From the NCBI GenBank assembly GCA_013400155.1, contig VXBM01000130.1:1135230-1199229 (forward strand): 64,000 nt of DNA, written 5' to 3'. Shown piece after piece: positions 37,196 to 48,572 of this stretch. The notes under the pieces are model-generated. The model did no database searches, was not told the DNA's origin, and saw nothing but the letters and a program-made list of their open reading frames with translations. The stretch's first letter is position 1. Every line of letters starts with the position of its first letter. This DNA is from Helopsaltes ochotensis. Lineage: Eukaryota; Chordata; Aves; Passeriformes; Locustellidae. The position numbers and the translations under genes were made by a program.

Positions 37196-37646
37196 GTGAA
37201 CAGTTAAATATCTTTTACCAACTAGTTCATTTCTGGGGGTTTTCAGGGAACGTAACACAGCAATTTTGATTTTGCATAAACTTGTGTTTGTCACTGCCTA
37301 GTTAGCCTGACCTGTATGAGGTGCAGCAAACTTGTATTTTAGCAAGATATGACCTTTGATGTGAAAAGCATCCAAAGTCCTCTTCCTATTCTTAAATGGT
37401 AAGCTCATTAGCTACAGTCCTTTGAATTTTGAATTATTTCATCATGGCAACCTAAGGAACAGTTAGAGGATATATCCTAGCCATTCCCATTGGGGCAAAA
37501 CTTCCCCTTCATGTAGCATATTTTCAGAAATTGTGTGCGACCATAAAATTTAAGGAAGTTGACATTTGTTAATCTTTAAACTGCTCACAATTATTTAATA
37601 GAAGCAATCAATATCGGTTAACAAACTTTGAATGAGTTTGGTGTGC

Positions 37647-37666
37647 AAAAAAAAAAAAAAAAAAAA
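37647..37666. repeat. A20 homopolymer
   Basis: An uninterrupted run of 20 A in unique sequence, with no retroposed body recognisable upstream. Confidence 0.95.
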
Positions 37667-38525
37667 GGAATGTCAGTGAGGCACACATGCACCAAAGGTT
37701 TAACCTGTAAACACAGCAACAGAAAAAAACATCCCCCAGATGATGGTCTTCTGCCTTGAGTAACTCAGCATGTGTATCATCATACATAATGTCCTCTACT
37801 GCCTGGACCTCTGATTTAGCATTTACAGGCAAATACTGATTCTGGGTTTTCCACTTGACTAGAGCCTGCATAGCAGATTAGTATTAAAACTTGAAGTCAT
37901 ATCATCAATTATACTGTGCTTGGATGACTAGGAGATGATTCAGGAGAACCTTTTCCTCAGCACTGCAAGATGTACCCATGACAGCTCAGGCATGTCCCGA
38001 AGCTTCCCTTGCTCAGTGTTATTTCTTACAGACAAGAGTATTGCTCAAGAAAAACTGGACAAGATGGACTTCTGCTACAAATAGGCACACATCCTTCTGG
38101 CTCAGCCTTCCTCCTCCCACTCATCGCTCCTGTCCCACATAAAGCCCTCACTTTTAATGCCTGCAGGACACACCTGTGTAAGTGACTTGTGGGCAGTGCA
38201 ATACACCTCAAAGGAAGAGTCTGGAGAACATGAAGGCCACCAGAGATAAGAGCAGTGATTTTCATGCTTCACACAACCTCCTATCCTTGGGCTCTAAGGC
38301 TCTGAGAGGGAATTATGTGAGGCAGGCAAGTCCCTAAAACCTGGGCCATGTGGTGCAGTCACAGGCTGTGTGTCACACACACGCACTGCAGCTGGTGCCT
38401 CAGAGGGAGCATTGGAGGAACCTTGCTGAAATATCCCTAATAGCCATGTTGGCCTGTGGGAAATGGATCCAACTGACGCCATCTGCGGGAAGAGGAATAT
38501 GGGGATGTAATGAATTTGATTATAC

Positions 38526-38588
38526 GGCCGCTTGAAGGGCAGAGGCCAAAGGGCCCTCGAAGGGCCTATCCCTCAGCAAGGGCCGCTT
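38526..38588. other. GC-rich patch with repeated AAGGGC units
   Basis: GGCCGCTT occurs at 38526-38533 and again at 38581-38588. Between them AAGGGC occurs at 38535, 38549, 38560 and 38578. The patch contains several CpGs in an otherwise CpG-poor region. I do not recognise an element. Confidence 0.5.
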
Positions 38589-41500
38589 CATCTCTACTAA
38601 AGCATCCTTGCAGAGCAAACTGAGTGGAAAGAATTTCAGCTAACAGAGCAGCTTTCAGAAACCCTGAGACAAATAACCATGATAGAAAAAACTCCCTGAA
38701 CAGTTTATTTTGCTGAAATTTCTCTGAGGATACCTTTGCTCATTTTTATCTCCATGGAAAATATATCTTTGTCTATGGGGTGAAGCATGTATAAAAACAT
38801 ATGTATTATTTATATATAAGTCTTCTTTACTGAAACTTCTGATTTATGCAGCTTTTTTGCTTCCCTGGCTTTTTCCTTAACTTGATTTTTTATTATGTTT
38901 TTAGAAGGAAAAGCAATACTATGTTTATTGAATTTCAGTCTGGATGGGATTTGTGTGTTACAATTTCCTGTGTTAGAGAAAGCGGGTAATTTAGTAGTTG
39001 AAAGTTTAAGTAAATAAACAAAAGCATATTGCCTCTACTGAAATAAAATGAACATTATCAGTAGAACCAAACCTCTTTGGTGTTAGTCTGCCTCTGAAGG
39101 AAATCCATAACAGTTTTTAGTATTCTACTGATTTATTCCCCTGTGATAAGGAACAAATATAATATTTACACTTTTGACCTTGGTGGGCATTCTGTCTCAT
39201 TTTATAAACTTAAATTGTCTCGTTAAATAAATTCCAAATATATTACCTCCTCCTTGCACATTAACATGTTATTTAGCAAAATAGCTGGTTGCTTATGATT
39301 TCTAAAGGAGGGAAGATTACTGATAGTTTTCAGGTTTGGACAATTGCCAGCTTATTAGTTTCCCCTAACGTAAACTTTTTCTGTATTGATAGTTTAATCT
39401 ATTTTTTCCCTTCACTTGTGTTTTGCCACTCTATTCTTTCACATGCATCTTCTTTAAGATGTTTTGAGTAACTTTTTCAATAAAAGCTTTTTATAAAGTC
39501 ACGTAGTTTTAAGGCTGTATTTTCACCACAAATGCTTTAAGTTATGGTTCTTATCATCTCTCTTCCAGACCAATAATACTGTAAATAAAGCTATTTTTAA
39601 GAGTTTAGTTTAGATCACAATGGCTTCACACTCAACATATGAATACCTAGGATAAGGACGTATAAAATCCTTTTTGTCCTTTAACATTCACTTACTACCT
39701 AAAGCAACAACAATTACTTGTATTTTGCGGATCTTGGACTAAGCTTCTATTAAGAAAGTGCCACTGTGATAGCAAGTTACTTGCCAGCATAGCTGAAGGC
39801 TATGTCTAGGGGACTTGAACATGCAGATTCAATGGCCACCTCCGTTTTCAGCTGGGTCTCCCCACAGTGTACTCCCCACACAGCTAAATGTACATATTGC
39901 GGGAAGCCTGGCTTCCCAGTTATTTGAGTGCAGATGGTTTGCAAGTCTTTGTTTTCCATTCCTCTGGAAATTTGGTATGAGTTCTTAACACTCTTTATTC
40001 AATCAGACATCAAATATGCAGGTCTGCTTTTTTTTTTTTTACTTTGTCAAAACTCACTCACTTGAGTGAGAAATGGCAACATATTAATTCTGTATGTTCA
40101 TTATCATGTATGCAGTGAGATGAGGGATCAGGGGCTTTTGTTCCCATACCAATAATTTAGAGATAAAACTCAAATTTCTCTTTTTACTAAGTCTGCATTT
40201 AGTCAAAACATATCTGATATTAACAAAGATATTGTGAAATTTGTGTAGTAATTTGAAAAGGAATTTAAAAAAATGACAAAGTATTAATTTAATTAGCTGA
40301 TAAGATTGTACAGGAAGAAGGTAAAAGTCAATCCCTTTAATTTCTCATATTTAAGAAAAATACACTGCATAGAGACTCAAGGCATGCCCTAAAGTTCAAA
40401 ATCTGACTCTCAGACCAGATTTTGGAATAAATTCCCAATTTATGGCTTTTAGTAACCTCTGCATTTCGTTTGTTAAGATCTTGGAAATTCATATGAAAAC
40501 ATGCTAAAACATAAAGGAAATAAGTAAAAGTGAAGCTATACGGCTGTCACAAAAAGCACCATTTTAGCCACAATTTTCCTATACTATCAAGAAGCTGAGA
40601 AATTTTGATTGTGGGGGCTTTTTCCTCCTGTATTTGTAAAAATGTTCAAGACTACTACAAATGATAAATTACTATTACTAGTAATAAATTACTAGTCATA
40701 AACTATTAGAAAGCTGTGTATTCATTCAGCTATATACGACAATATCCTAAGATTTCATTGGTGCTTACATATTCAAATACCAAAAGAGTACTTTGTAACA
40801 ACACTTGAGTCTTCAGAGAGTGTGCAAGGCTGTAGAAACCACAAACTGAATGAGAAGTGGCTGAAGATATGTGCTTGAATGTCATCTTTTAATTTTTTTC
40901 TTTTTTTTTTTTTAGTCCATGGGCTAAAGAAATTTTTAAATTAGGGAAAGACAGAAATGCCTTACACCACTACATGGTCAATTGTAATGGTCAGATTCTG
41001 TGACAGGATCTTCAAAAACAATCTACAGAACAAACACAATTGATGAGAGAGAAAATGAGTTTACCAAGCTTGTGCACCACCGTAAACAATGTTTGGTTTT
41101 AAGCTTCTTAGTTCTAAATAAACAGACATGATCTTGCAACCCCTGTCATCTTCATCACAATATTATATATAACTGTTAGACCACAGCCTTCTGCAGCAGA
41201 ACATCTTTTGTTTAGAATTTGCGAGCTGTCAGTCTTATTAACAATCATGGATGTGAGCTGTTTTTTTCTTCAGGCCCAACAACACATCATTGTCCTAACA
41301 AAATGCAGCAACATTCAGTTTGTAAGTGGCAAAGTGGCTCTTTAAAAAGTAAACATTTTATGAAACACTAAGGTAGGAAACATCCATCAAACAGAGGCAA
41401 AGAATTTGTTTTGAGCTGGTGTAAGCTGGGGATGCAATGATTTGAGCAGTGAGAATGGAATGAGGATTGGTACCAAAAAACACGCCAAATAGCCATGTCC

Positions 41501-44500
41501 CAGACTTTTGTCTTCAGTGTTTGAGAGAAACACATGTTTCAAATCACATATGACTCTGGTTTTACTTCAGCCTTCCTAGGTATAGGCCAGGACAACACCA
41601 GCCTCAGCATGGTGTGAGTGGTTTCAGTTGACTAGAGGAAAAAAAGCACAGTTATTTGTAGGGTACCCTAGTCATACAGTAACTGAAAGATTTGCTTCTT
41701 GATAAAGCACAAACTGCATTCCCTCAGTCTCCAACTCCATCTCTTTAAAATGTTAATTTACAGTAATTTTTCTTAATACAGGGCTATAATGGTGACTGTA
41801 ATGATGGCTTCATGTTTCAGTGAATACCAGCTTTGTTTTGTTCCATATTCAATCTCTCTGGATGATGTTTTATTATGCACATTGACACAAGTCAATGTCT
41901 GTTTGTTATTTCAGTTTTAAATGCTACCAAGCTTGAACACAGAGAAATTAAGTTGTTAGCTCTTTTATGATGCAGTTTGGATTTGAAAAAGTAAAGAGAG
42001 GAAAGTAAAATGGGCCAAAAAACCCACAACAAAAATATATAATGACAAGCAATAGGAGACTGACTGTAGCTCAAACAATGAACAATATTTGCAACACAAT
42101 AGAAATAGGAGGAAGCCTTATACTGGCACAGAATTTAGAAAAAACCCCAACTATTTACAGAAGGAATTAAATGTTCTGAAGGACTTCTGGGACAAAACAA
42201 AGAGGAACACGGAGTACAAAGTCTTGTCAGATGCAGGGATGATTCAGTTGTAAACTGAATGCTTGGGGAAAGACCTCATCAAGAGGTTCCATCAGAACAG
42301 ACACTGGTGAGCCAGGCAGAAGCAGCCTGTGGGGAGGATCACACTGGGAAATGCAGCATGAGAAAGTGTACCACAGAGCTGGCACACAGTCTCTCATTGA
42401 CAAAAGCCCCAGAGCCAATAGCTGGAACGTACAGTCTGCAAGTTGCTCTTTGAGAACTGGAATTGCCAGGTGCTCAGCCATGGAGAACGAGGTTGCTCCT
42501 CCATATGCAAGGTAAACAGGCTACACATGACTTCAGCATCCCCAAATTGTCACATTTAGTCACTTAATACTGCCAGATAGCAGATAGGATCACTCCAGGC
42601 AGCACTGAAATGGATTGTTTTCTTGTTTGAGAGAAGGTTACTCACTGACTTCTAGGGCATCGAACAATTTGTACTGCAATTAAGATAGCTGCACACACAG
42701 TCACTTTAAAAAAAAAAACAACTAACTACAGTTGTCTCTTTATAGCCTCCATATGCAAGGAATAAAATCTTTTCTCTTAATTAACCCAGTTACTTTCTGG
42801 TTTTCAACTGCAAGGGAAAACACTTGCTAAATTGGCTTAGATTATGTTGCATTTTATTGGACTTTTAAAATGTTACTTTAATAACAGTTTCTTCTAAAAA
42901 CTGACTGCAACATCATCTGAAATGAATGAGGAGACATTGTTAATGGTATTAATTATTTTCTCTCCAAAGCACATTGAATTTTTTTCCAAACAGAAAAGTT
43001 GCTGCCCAGAGTACTGGCAAGCTACTGATGGATAAATGAAAAGCCCAACTTCTACAAAAGTGGTAAGACATAGTATTTGCTGATGTTTACCTACCAGGCA
43101 TCCAGATTCTGTTTCCTTCCAATTACACCATACTTATAGTTTTGTGAAGGAAGCATACTCAGTCCTAGTCAGAAAACTTGCTGTTTATATGTATCACATA
43201 AACAGAACAGTTATAAGTAGTAAAGATAGAGTGGTAAGTACTATTTTGTATATGCTTTGAAGAGATTAAACTATATACTGAATGGCAGTGAAGGCTTCCT
43301 GATAACCTAAGGTCCCTACTAAGCAAGTAGACCAGCTTTTAAAATGTTGTAGAGCAAAAGGCAGAGGAGTTTTACTATGTTGTTTACTGAAAGTCTTATT
43401 AATGATAGTCATTAATAGAGAAGGCAATAACTCATAATTTACACATTTTAAAATGCAGCTGTGAAGCCTGAGTTTATTTTTCATTCTGTCTGGTGCTTCC
43501 TTCTCAGGAAGAGAATGAAGAGGATTTGCAAATGTGCCAATACTTCAACACATGGTACGGTACAGAGGAAAAGCCTCAGAAAGTGTAGATCTCTCAGGTC
43601 TCAATTGAGTTTTAGCAGACATTGGGATTCACTGTTATAATATACCTCCTATACTCCTGCTTAATGAACTGTTGCAGAAGATACAAGAATATCAACTATC
43701 AGATACTGATGGCATTCAAACACTACATTTACTTTCATAAAATCCATTCTGTAATATACTCTCTATTCAGTAAAGTCTCTAAAGTACAGAAGACATGGAT
43801 ATTACTTATTCACCAATGGAAACACATTTAGAAATTAAAGTTCTGCTATATGACAGAGAAAAGTTACAGAACCACCAAGGATTTATGAAAGAGAAATAAA
43901 CAAAGGAAAAATTAGCATTACTCCAAAGATTTATAAGTATCATATATTCAGTAAAGTATATTGTAAAATAAAATGGTCCAACATCAACAAAATACCAATG
44001 AAACTAATACTTTTATACAATTCTTTTTTGTCTTAGGCCTTGTAGTTTGGTTTTGCTACATGTTTTAATTTCTGTGGTGTTGTCTGTTGAATTAGTCATT
44101 AAGAAAATATTTCAAAGAGCTTTTGACTTGCCCTCTCAAGAGTAGAATGAGCAACAGGAGCATTTTTGTGACTCATCAGGGTTTTTTTAATAACATCTGC
44201 AATGGTTGCTATGTTTTTCCTGGAGGTAAATGAAAAATGTCTGGAAAGATGGAGCATAGGAAGGAAGCATTTTATTTAATAGATGAATGTTTTTGCTATA
44301 CTGATGTCCTCTATAACAACATGTGGATTGAAACCTGTATAAAGCATGCAGTGAAAATCAATTTATGCATGCAGGTAAAGGAAGGTCACAGCTCCATGGT
44401 AGCTGAAGTGAGAGGTGGGTCAGGTCACAATATAAAAATCCATTCACAGACAAAATATTTTTATTGTACAGGTTCAGGACTCAGTGTAGGACTCTTGAGA

Positions 44501-46915
44501 ACAGGCAGTCACGCATTCTCTTGTAGGGTCTGTGTTAGTCAGAGTTTTAAGATATGTTTTCTTGCCAAGCACCTTTCTCAAACCCAGTGTTCTCAGGCTC
44601 AGTATTTATTGCTGAGGAGAGGACATTGACTGAGATATCTGCACTTGTTATGTAGGAAGAAGAAGGCAACACCTTCCTTTGGCTCTCCATTTTTGATGTT
44701 ATGATGTTATGAAAAAGAAAAAGGAAAGAGCTATGGTGACCATTACAGAAATTTTTCTTCCCTTAACCTGGTGTGGATGGGTATCTTATACCATATAATG
44801 CATCCACCATGACCATCCTGGTAGCCAGGGTCAAGAAGGATGTGCTGCCCACTTAATATCTAAGTTGTAAAATTCCAGTGCTATTCCATTTTTTTCCAAT
44901 GGGAAAAAATTCCAGTCCATCATCCCACATCTTTCAGCGTTTGCATATTCAAAATAATTGTCAAATCAGAGTATTACCAGAACAGGCTATCTTTGGGTCC
45001 ATTCATGCTTTAACTTGGGGTACAAGCCATACCACAACCCAGACTTCATAGTTCACTACAATACCAGTTGCAAAATAAAAGTTTTCTGTTTCAACACAAC
45101 AGTCTCATCTTATTTAAATCTCAGAGTAGGGTCTTTATCATATCTCAAGCTTTTTATTAAAATTTGTTCTCAATTGGTTGGGGTTTTATTTTGCTTTCCC
45201 CTCTCCCTTCCCCTTCCTTCCAATTTAATTCTAGGCAACTGCTATGCAAGGATTCTGATGTGATGCTATTTTTCTGACAGATAGAAGTCCAAAGAGAATT
45301 TTGGTAGAGCTTAATAAAAGTGGATTATTGATACTGTGTTGTTTGACTGAATCTTCTTTCAGGGCTTTTATTGTCGATCTCTCTCATCACACAGGTACAA
45401 TGAAACAAATGTGTCTGAGAGGTTTGCATGGCCAAACCCACTTCAGATGTCAGAAGAAATCCTAAGAGTCTGAAATGAAGGTCTGGTGTCAGAGGATGGA
45501 ACATCCACAGTTTCTTTCCATGATGACAATAAATGGATCATGCAGAAAGGAGTGCAAAAAACTCTTTAAAATTCTAAAATCAAACCCATAAAAGTTAAAC
45601 CCCACATAAAAGGGAAAGTATATGGTAATATTTAAATTTTTCAAAGGACATACCAATGGGAAAACCCCACTGCTCTTAGAAGCCCAATTATTTCGCTATC
45701 ACTCTTGTAATGGTTTGTACATAGTACATAATGTTCAGCAAAAAGTTGGATTAATAGCTATGTTGAAAAAGAAACTGTAACTTTTGCAGCCTGATCTGCA
45801 GCCCCTCTGTGTCAGTCAGTCATGAGTTTTAAGGAAACAGAATGTTCAGAAGCAGCTGCCTTGAAAAATTGAAATATTGAATTGAATGTTTGAATTTGAA
45901 ATACTATCCTGCACTGTAGACAGTGTACTGTCATTTGCATATGGTTATTGAGAGACGATAGCATAATATAATAACAATAATTTGAATGCTACCTACAGTA
46001 ATAAGACAACAGCTATGGGATAAATAAAAAAGAAAGAGTGAAAAATAAAATTTTGCAGAAATTGATATTGGTTTGCAGCAACAAATACATATTTCCTCTA
46101 CTACAGCACTTGATTAAATAGAGGAAAGAGGTTACATAAATCAATCAGAGAATACAGTGAAACCTTTACAGGTCCCGTGATGCAGATGGCTATTGACCCA
46201 TAGCTACAGCGCATTATGTTTATTGCACCTTCCAGCTTTACTCTGTGGCTTGAACTTTCAGAATAGATGAATCTGGGCACAGAAGTCATTAAAATTGACC
46301 ATCTGGAACTCCACCACAATTTCAGCTGTGTGTAATGTAAGGAAACACAGCAACCTACTGTTTGTAACGGCTTTTCAAAGTCTGCAGAACATTTCCTCCA
46401 GAACTGTCGGCAGTTCTTGATAAAGGAAAAAATTGCCAGCAGAATAAAAGAAATTATGATGAGAGCTGTAAGTGACACTGCAAAGAGATGGGTTTCTTTT
46501 GGCATTTAGAGTTACCTGGCACTGCAATATAAGACAAAAGCATCTGCATGGCACAACAGAATTTCAGGATTCTGTAAATCTATGTGGGTTTACTTTGGGA
46601 AGTTTAGGAGGTGAAAGATGCTGTGGAGTAAGAACATGTGTGAAATAATTCCTGAAGACTATGTTTAATTTTTTTTTTTCATTTATTATGGTCTATAACC
46701 TGCTTTCAGGCTTTGGAAGGAAATATATGGAAAATCTATGTATTCTGAAGTAGTAGCTCTGGGTTTGTCTTGGTGTAAAATGAAAGCAGAATTTTGTCCT
46801 CTGCCTTCAGGCATATGATTGTCCCTTCATGCTTCTAGTTTCCATCCCCATAATACTCCATGAAAGCTGTATGGAGTGGCTTGAAGCTTTGTGAACTGGT
46901 TAACAATACAATACA

Positions 46916-46917
<2 letters not shown>

Positions 46918-46955
<38 letters not shown>
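46918..46955. repeat. A38 homopolymer
   Basis: A run of 38 A, directly preceded by three ACAAT units. As with the T87 run, no retroposed source sequence is evident. Confidence 0.95.
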
Positions 46956-46957
<2 letters not shown>

Positions 46958-47446
46958 TAAATGGAAGTATGGGAGAATGGTTTCCTTTATGTTTCTATTA
47001 TGTTTCAGAGAAGAAAGAAATTTCCTTCCAACAGGAGGGAAGTTGCTTTGTGACTAAAATGGTATTAGACTGTCTCCTATGAATTTTCTGAAAGCACAGA
47101 AGAGTAGCAGCAAGAAAGAGCAAACAAATACTGCTGTGTGAATACATTTGAAAATAAACCTTATTTTATAGCATGTATTTCAGAAGTTCTGGAGCCAGAA
47201 AGAACTGCTAGATATTGTGCCCAACAATAGGCCTTGGATATTTCTTTAAGCAAATCCTGTTTAATTAAAACTTAAAAACAATGACAACCCAGTCTTGACT
47301 TAGAGTATTAACAATTCTGTAGAACCTGCTGCACTATTTCACAAATGATCCAAAGTCAATTAGCTTCAAAGTCAGAATCCCTCACTTTATTTCTAGCTTG
47401 ATTTGATCTAACTTCAATTTCCAGGTACTGGATTTTTGTTTCATTT
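46956..47446. other. Unique non-coding DNA
   Basis: AT-rich sequence between the A38 run and the CR1 copy. No gene. Decayed CR1 could extend a little upstream of 47447 but is not recognisable. Confidence 0.5.
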
Positions 47447-48572
47447 TGGATTTCAGTAAAGGCTTTGCTGCTGTCTCTCACAGTATCCTTCTGGACAAAA
47501 TGTCTAGCACTCATCTGGATAACTATGTTACATGGTGGATGAGCAACTGGCTCATGGTCGGACGGAAAAGGTTATGGTGAACGAGGTGACATCAGACTGG
47601 TGACCTGTCACTGGTGAGGCTCCACAGGACCCCGTTGTAGGGCTGGTGCACTTCAGTGCCTTCAGAAATAACTTGGACACCAGACTGGATGGGATACTCG
47701 GTTTGCCAGTGATACAAAACTGGGAGGAGCTGTTGACTTGCTTGAAGGAAGAGACGCCTTGCAGAGAAACCTGAACAAATTAGAGAGATGGGCAATCACC
47801 AGCCATAAGAAGTTCAACAAAGGCAAGTGCTGGATTCTGCACCTGAAACAGGACAGCCGTGGGTATACAGACAGGCTGGGGAATGACAGGCTGGAGGACA
47901 GCACCATGGAAAGGGACCTGGTCGATGGCAAGTTTAATACGAGTCATTGTGCCCTGGCAGCCAGGAGGGCCAGGTGTGTCCTGGGGGGCATCAGGGACAG
48001 CATCATCAGTCAGGCAAAGGAGGGGATTGTCCTACTCTGCTCTGCGCTGGGGTGGCCTCACCTCACTGCTGGGGCCAGTTTTGGGTGCCACAATACAAGA
48101 AAGATATAAAATTATTAGAGAGTGTCCAAAGGAGGGCAACGAAGATGGTGAAGGGCCTTGAGAAGAAGCCGGGTGAGTTATGACTGAGGACACTTGCTCT
48201 GTTCAACCTGGAGGAGAGTGAGGGGAGACCTCATTGCAGTTACAACTTCCTCATGAGGGGGAGAGGAGAGACAGACACTGATCTCTTCTCTGTGGTGACC
48301 AGTGACAAGACCCAAGGAACGGCCTGAGGTTGTGTCAGGGCAGGTTTAGATTGGATATCAGGAAAAAGTTCTTCATCCAGAGGGTGATTAGGCACTGGAA
48401 GAGCTCCCAGGCAAGTGATCACAGCACCAGTCTGACAGAGTTCAAGAAGCATTTGCACAATGCTCTCAGGCACATGGTGTGATTGTTGAGGCTGTCCTGT
48501 GCAGGGCTCGATCCTTGTGGGTCCCTTCCAACTCAGCATATTCAGTGATTCAGTGATTCTGTGATTCTGTGA
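47447..48572 (+). mobile_element. CR1 LINE, 5'-truncated, with complete 3' end
   Basis: The copy enters in the reverse-transcriptase domain at motif A (DFSKGFAAVSHSILLDK, 47449-47500). It continues through the palm motif near 47700, the C-terminal segment (LNKLERWAITSH, GKCWILHLKQ, CALAARRARCVLGG) and the signature WVPQYKKDIKLLESVQRRAT, which spans about 48078-48140 in another frame. It then crosses the 3' UTR and ends in ATTCAGTG/ATTCTGTG tail units at about 48572. Retention of the 3' tail with loss of the 5' part is the usual CR1 structure. The frame shifts several times. It is the longest and best preserved LINE in the window and appears related to the 3'-less minus-strand copy at 11215-11770. 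Confidence 0.95.
47449..48181 (+). pseudogene. CR1 ORF2 reverse-transcriptase remnant
   Basis: This is the coding part of the CR1 copy. Motif A keeps its first aspartate (DFSK), but the second aspartate of the usual DFSKAFD pattern is alanine. The first frame ends in a TGA soon after (WMSNWLMVGRKRLW, then stop). In the palm motif that normally reads FADD, the sequence TTTGCCAGTGATACA encodes FASDT, so one catalytic aspartate is serine. Downstream the protein can be followed only by switching frames, including an open stretch at 47738-48109 and another at 47947-48183. The enzyme is therefore dead both by frame breaks and by active-site loss. It shows no sign of domestication. Confidence 0.85.

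Larger units (their letters stand above)
37196..46917. other. Unique non-coding DNA, about 9.7 kb
   Basis: No gene is supported. It contains an A20 run at 37647-37666 and a GC-rich patch at 38526-38588. It also has T runs near 40030 and 40900, and a pyrimidine tract near 45193-45220. The 130-codon plus frame at 44237-44629 has no recognisable feature. The minus frame at 46101-46505 begins with a hydrophobic stretch discussed under the findings but is not called as a gene. Confidence 0.5.

Noticed and set aside
44237..44629. 130-codon plus-strand frame
   Set aside because: Cys/His/Ser-rich without any zinc-binding spacing or family pattern; most likely chance.
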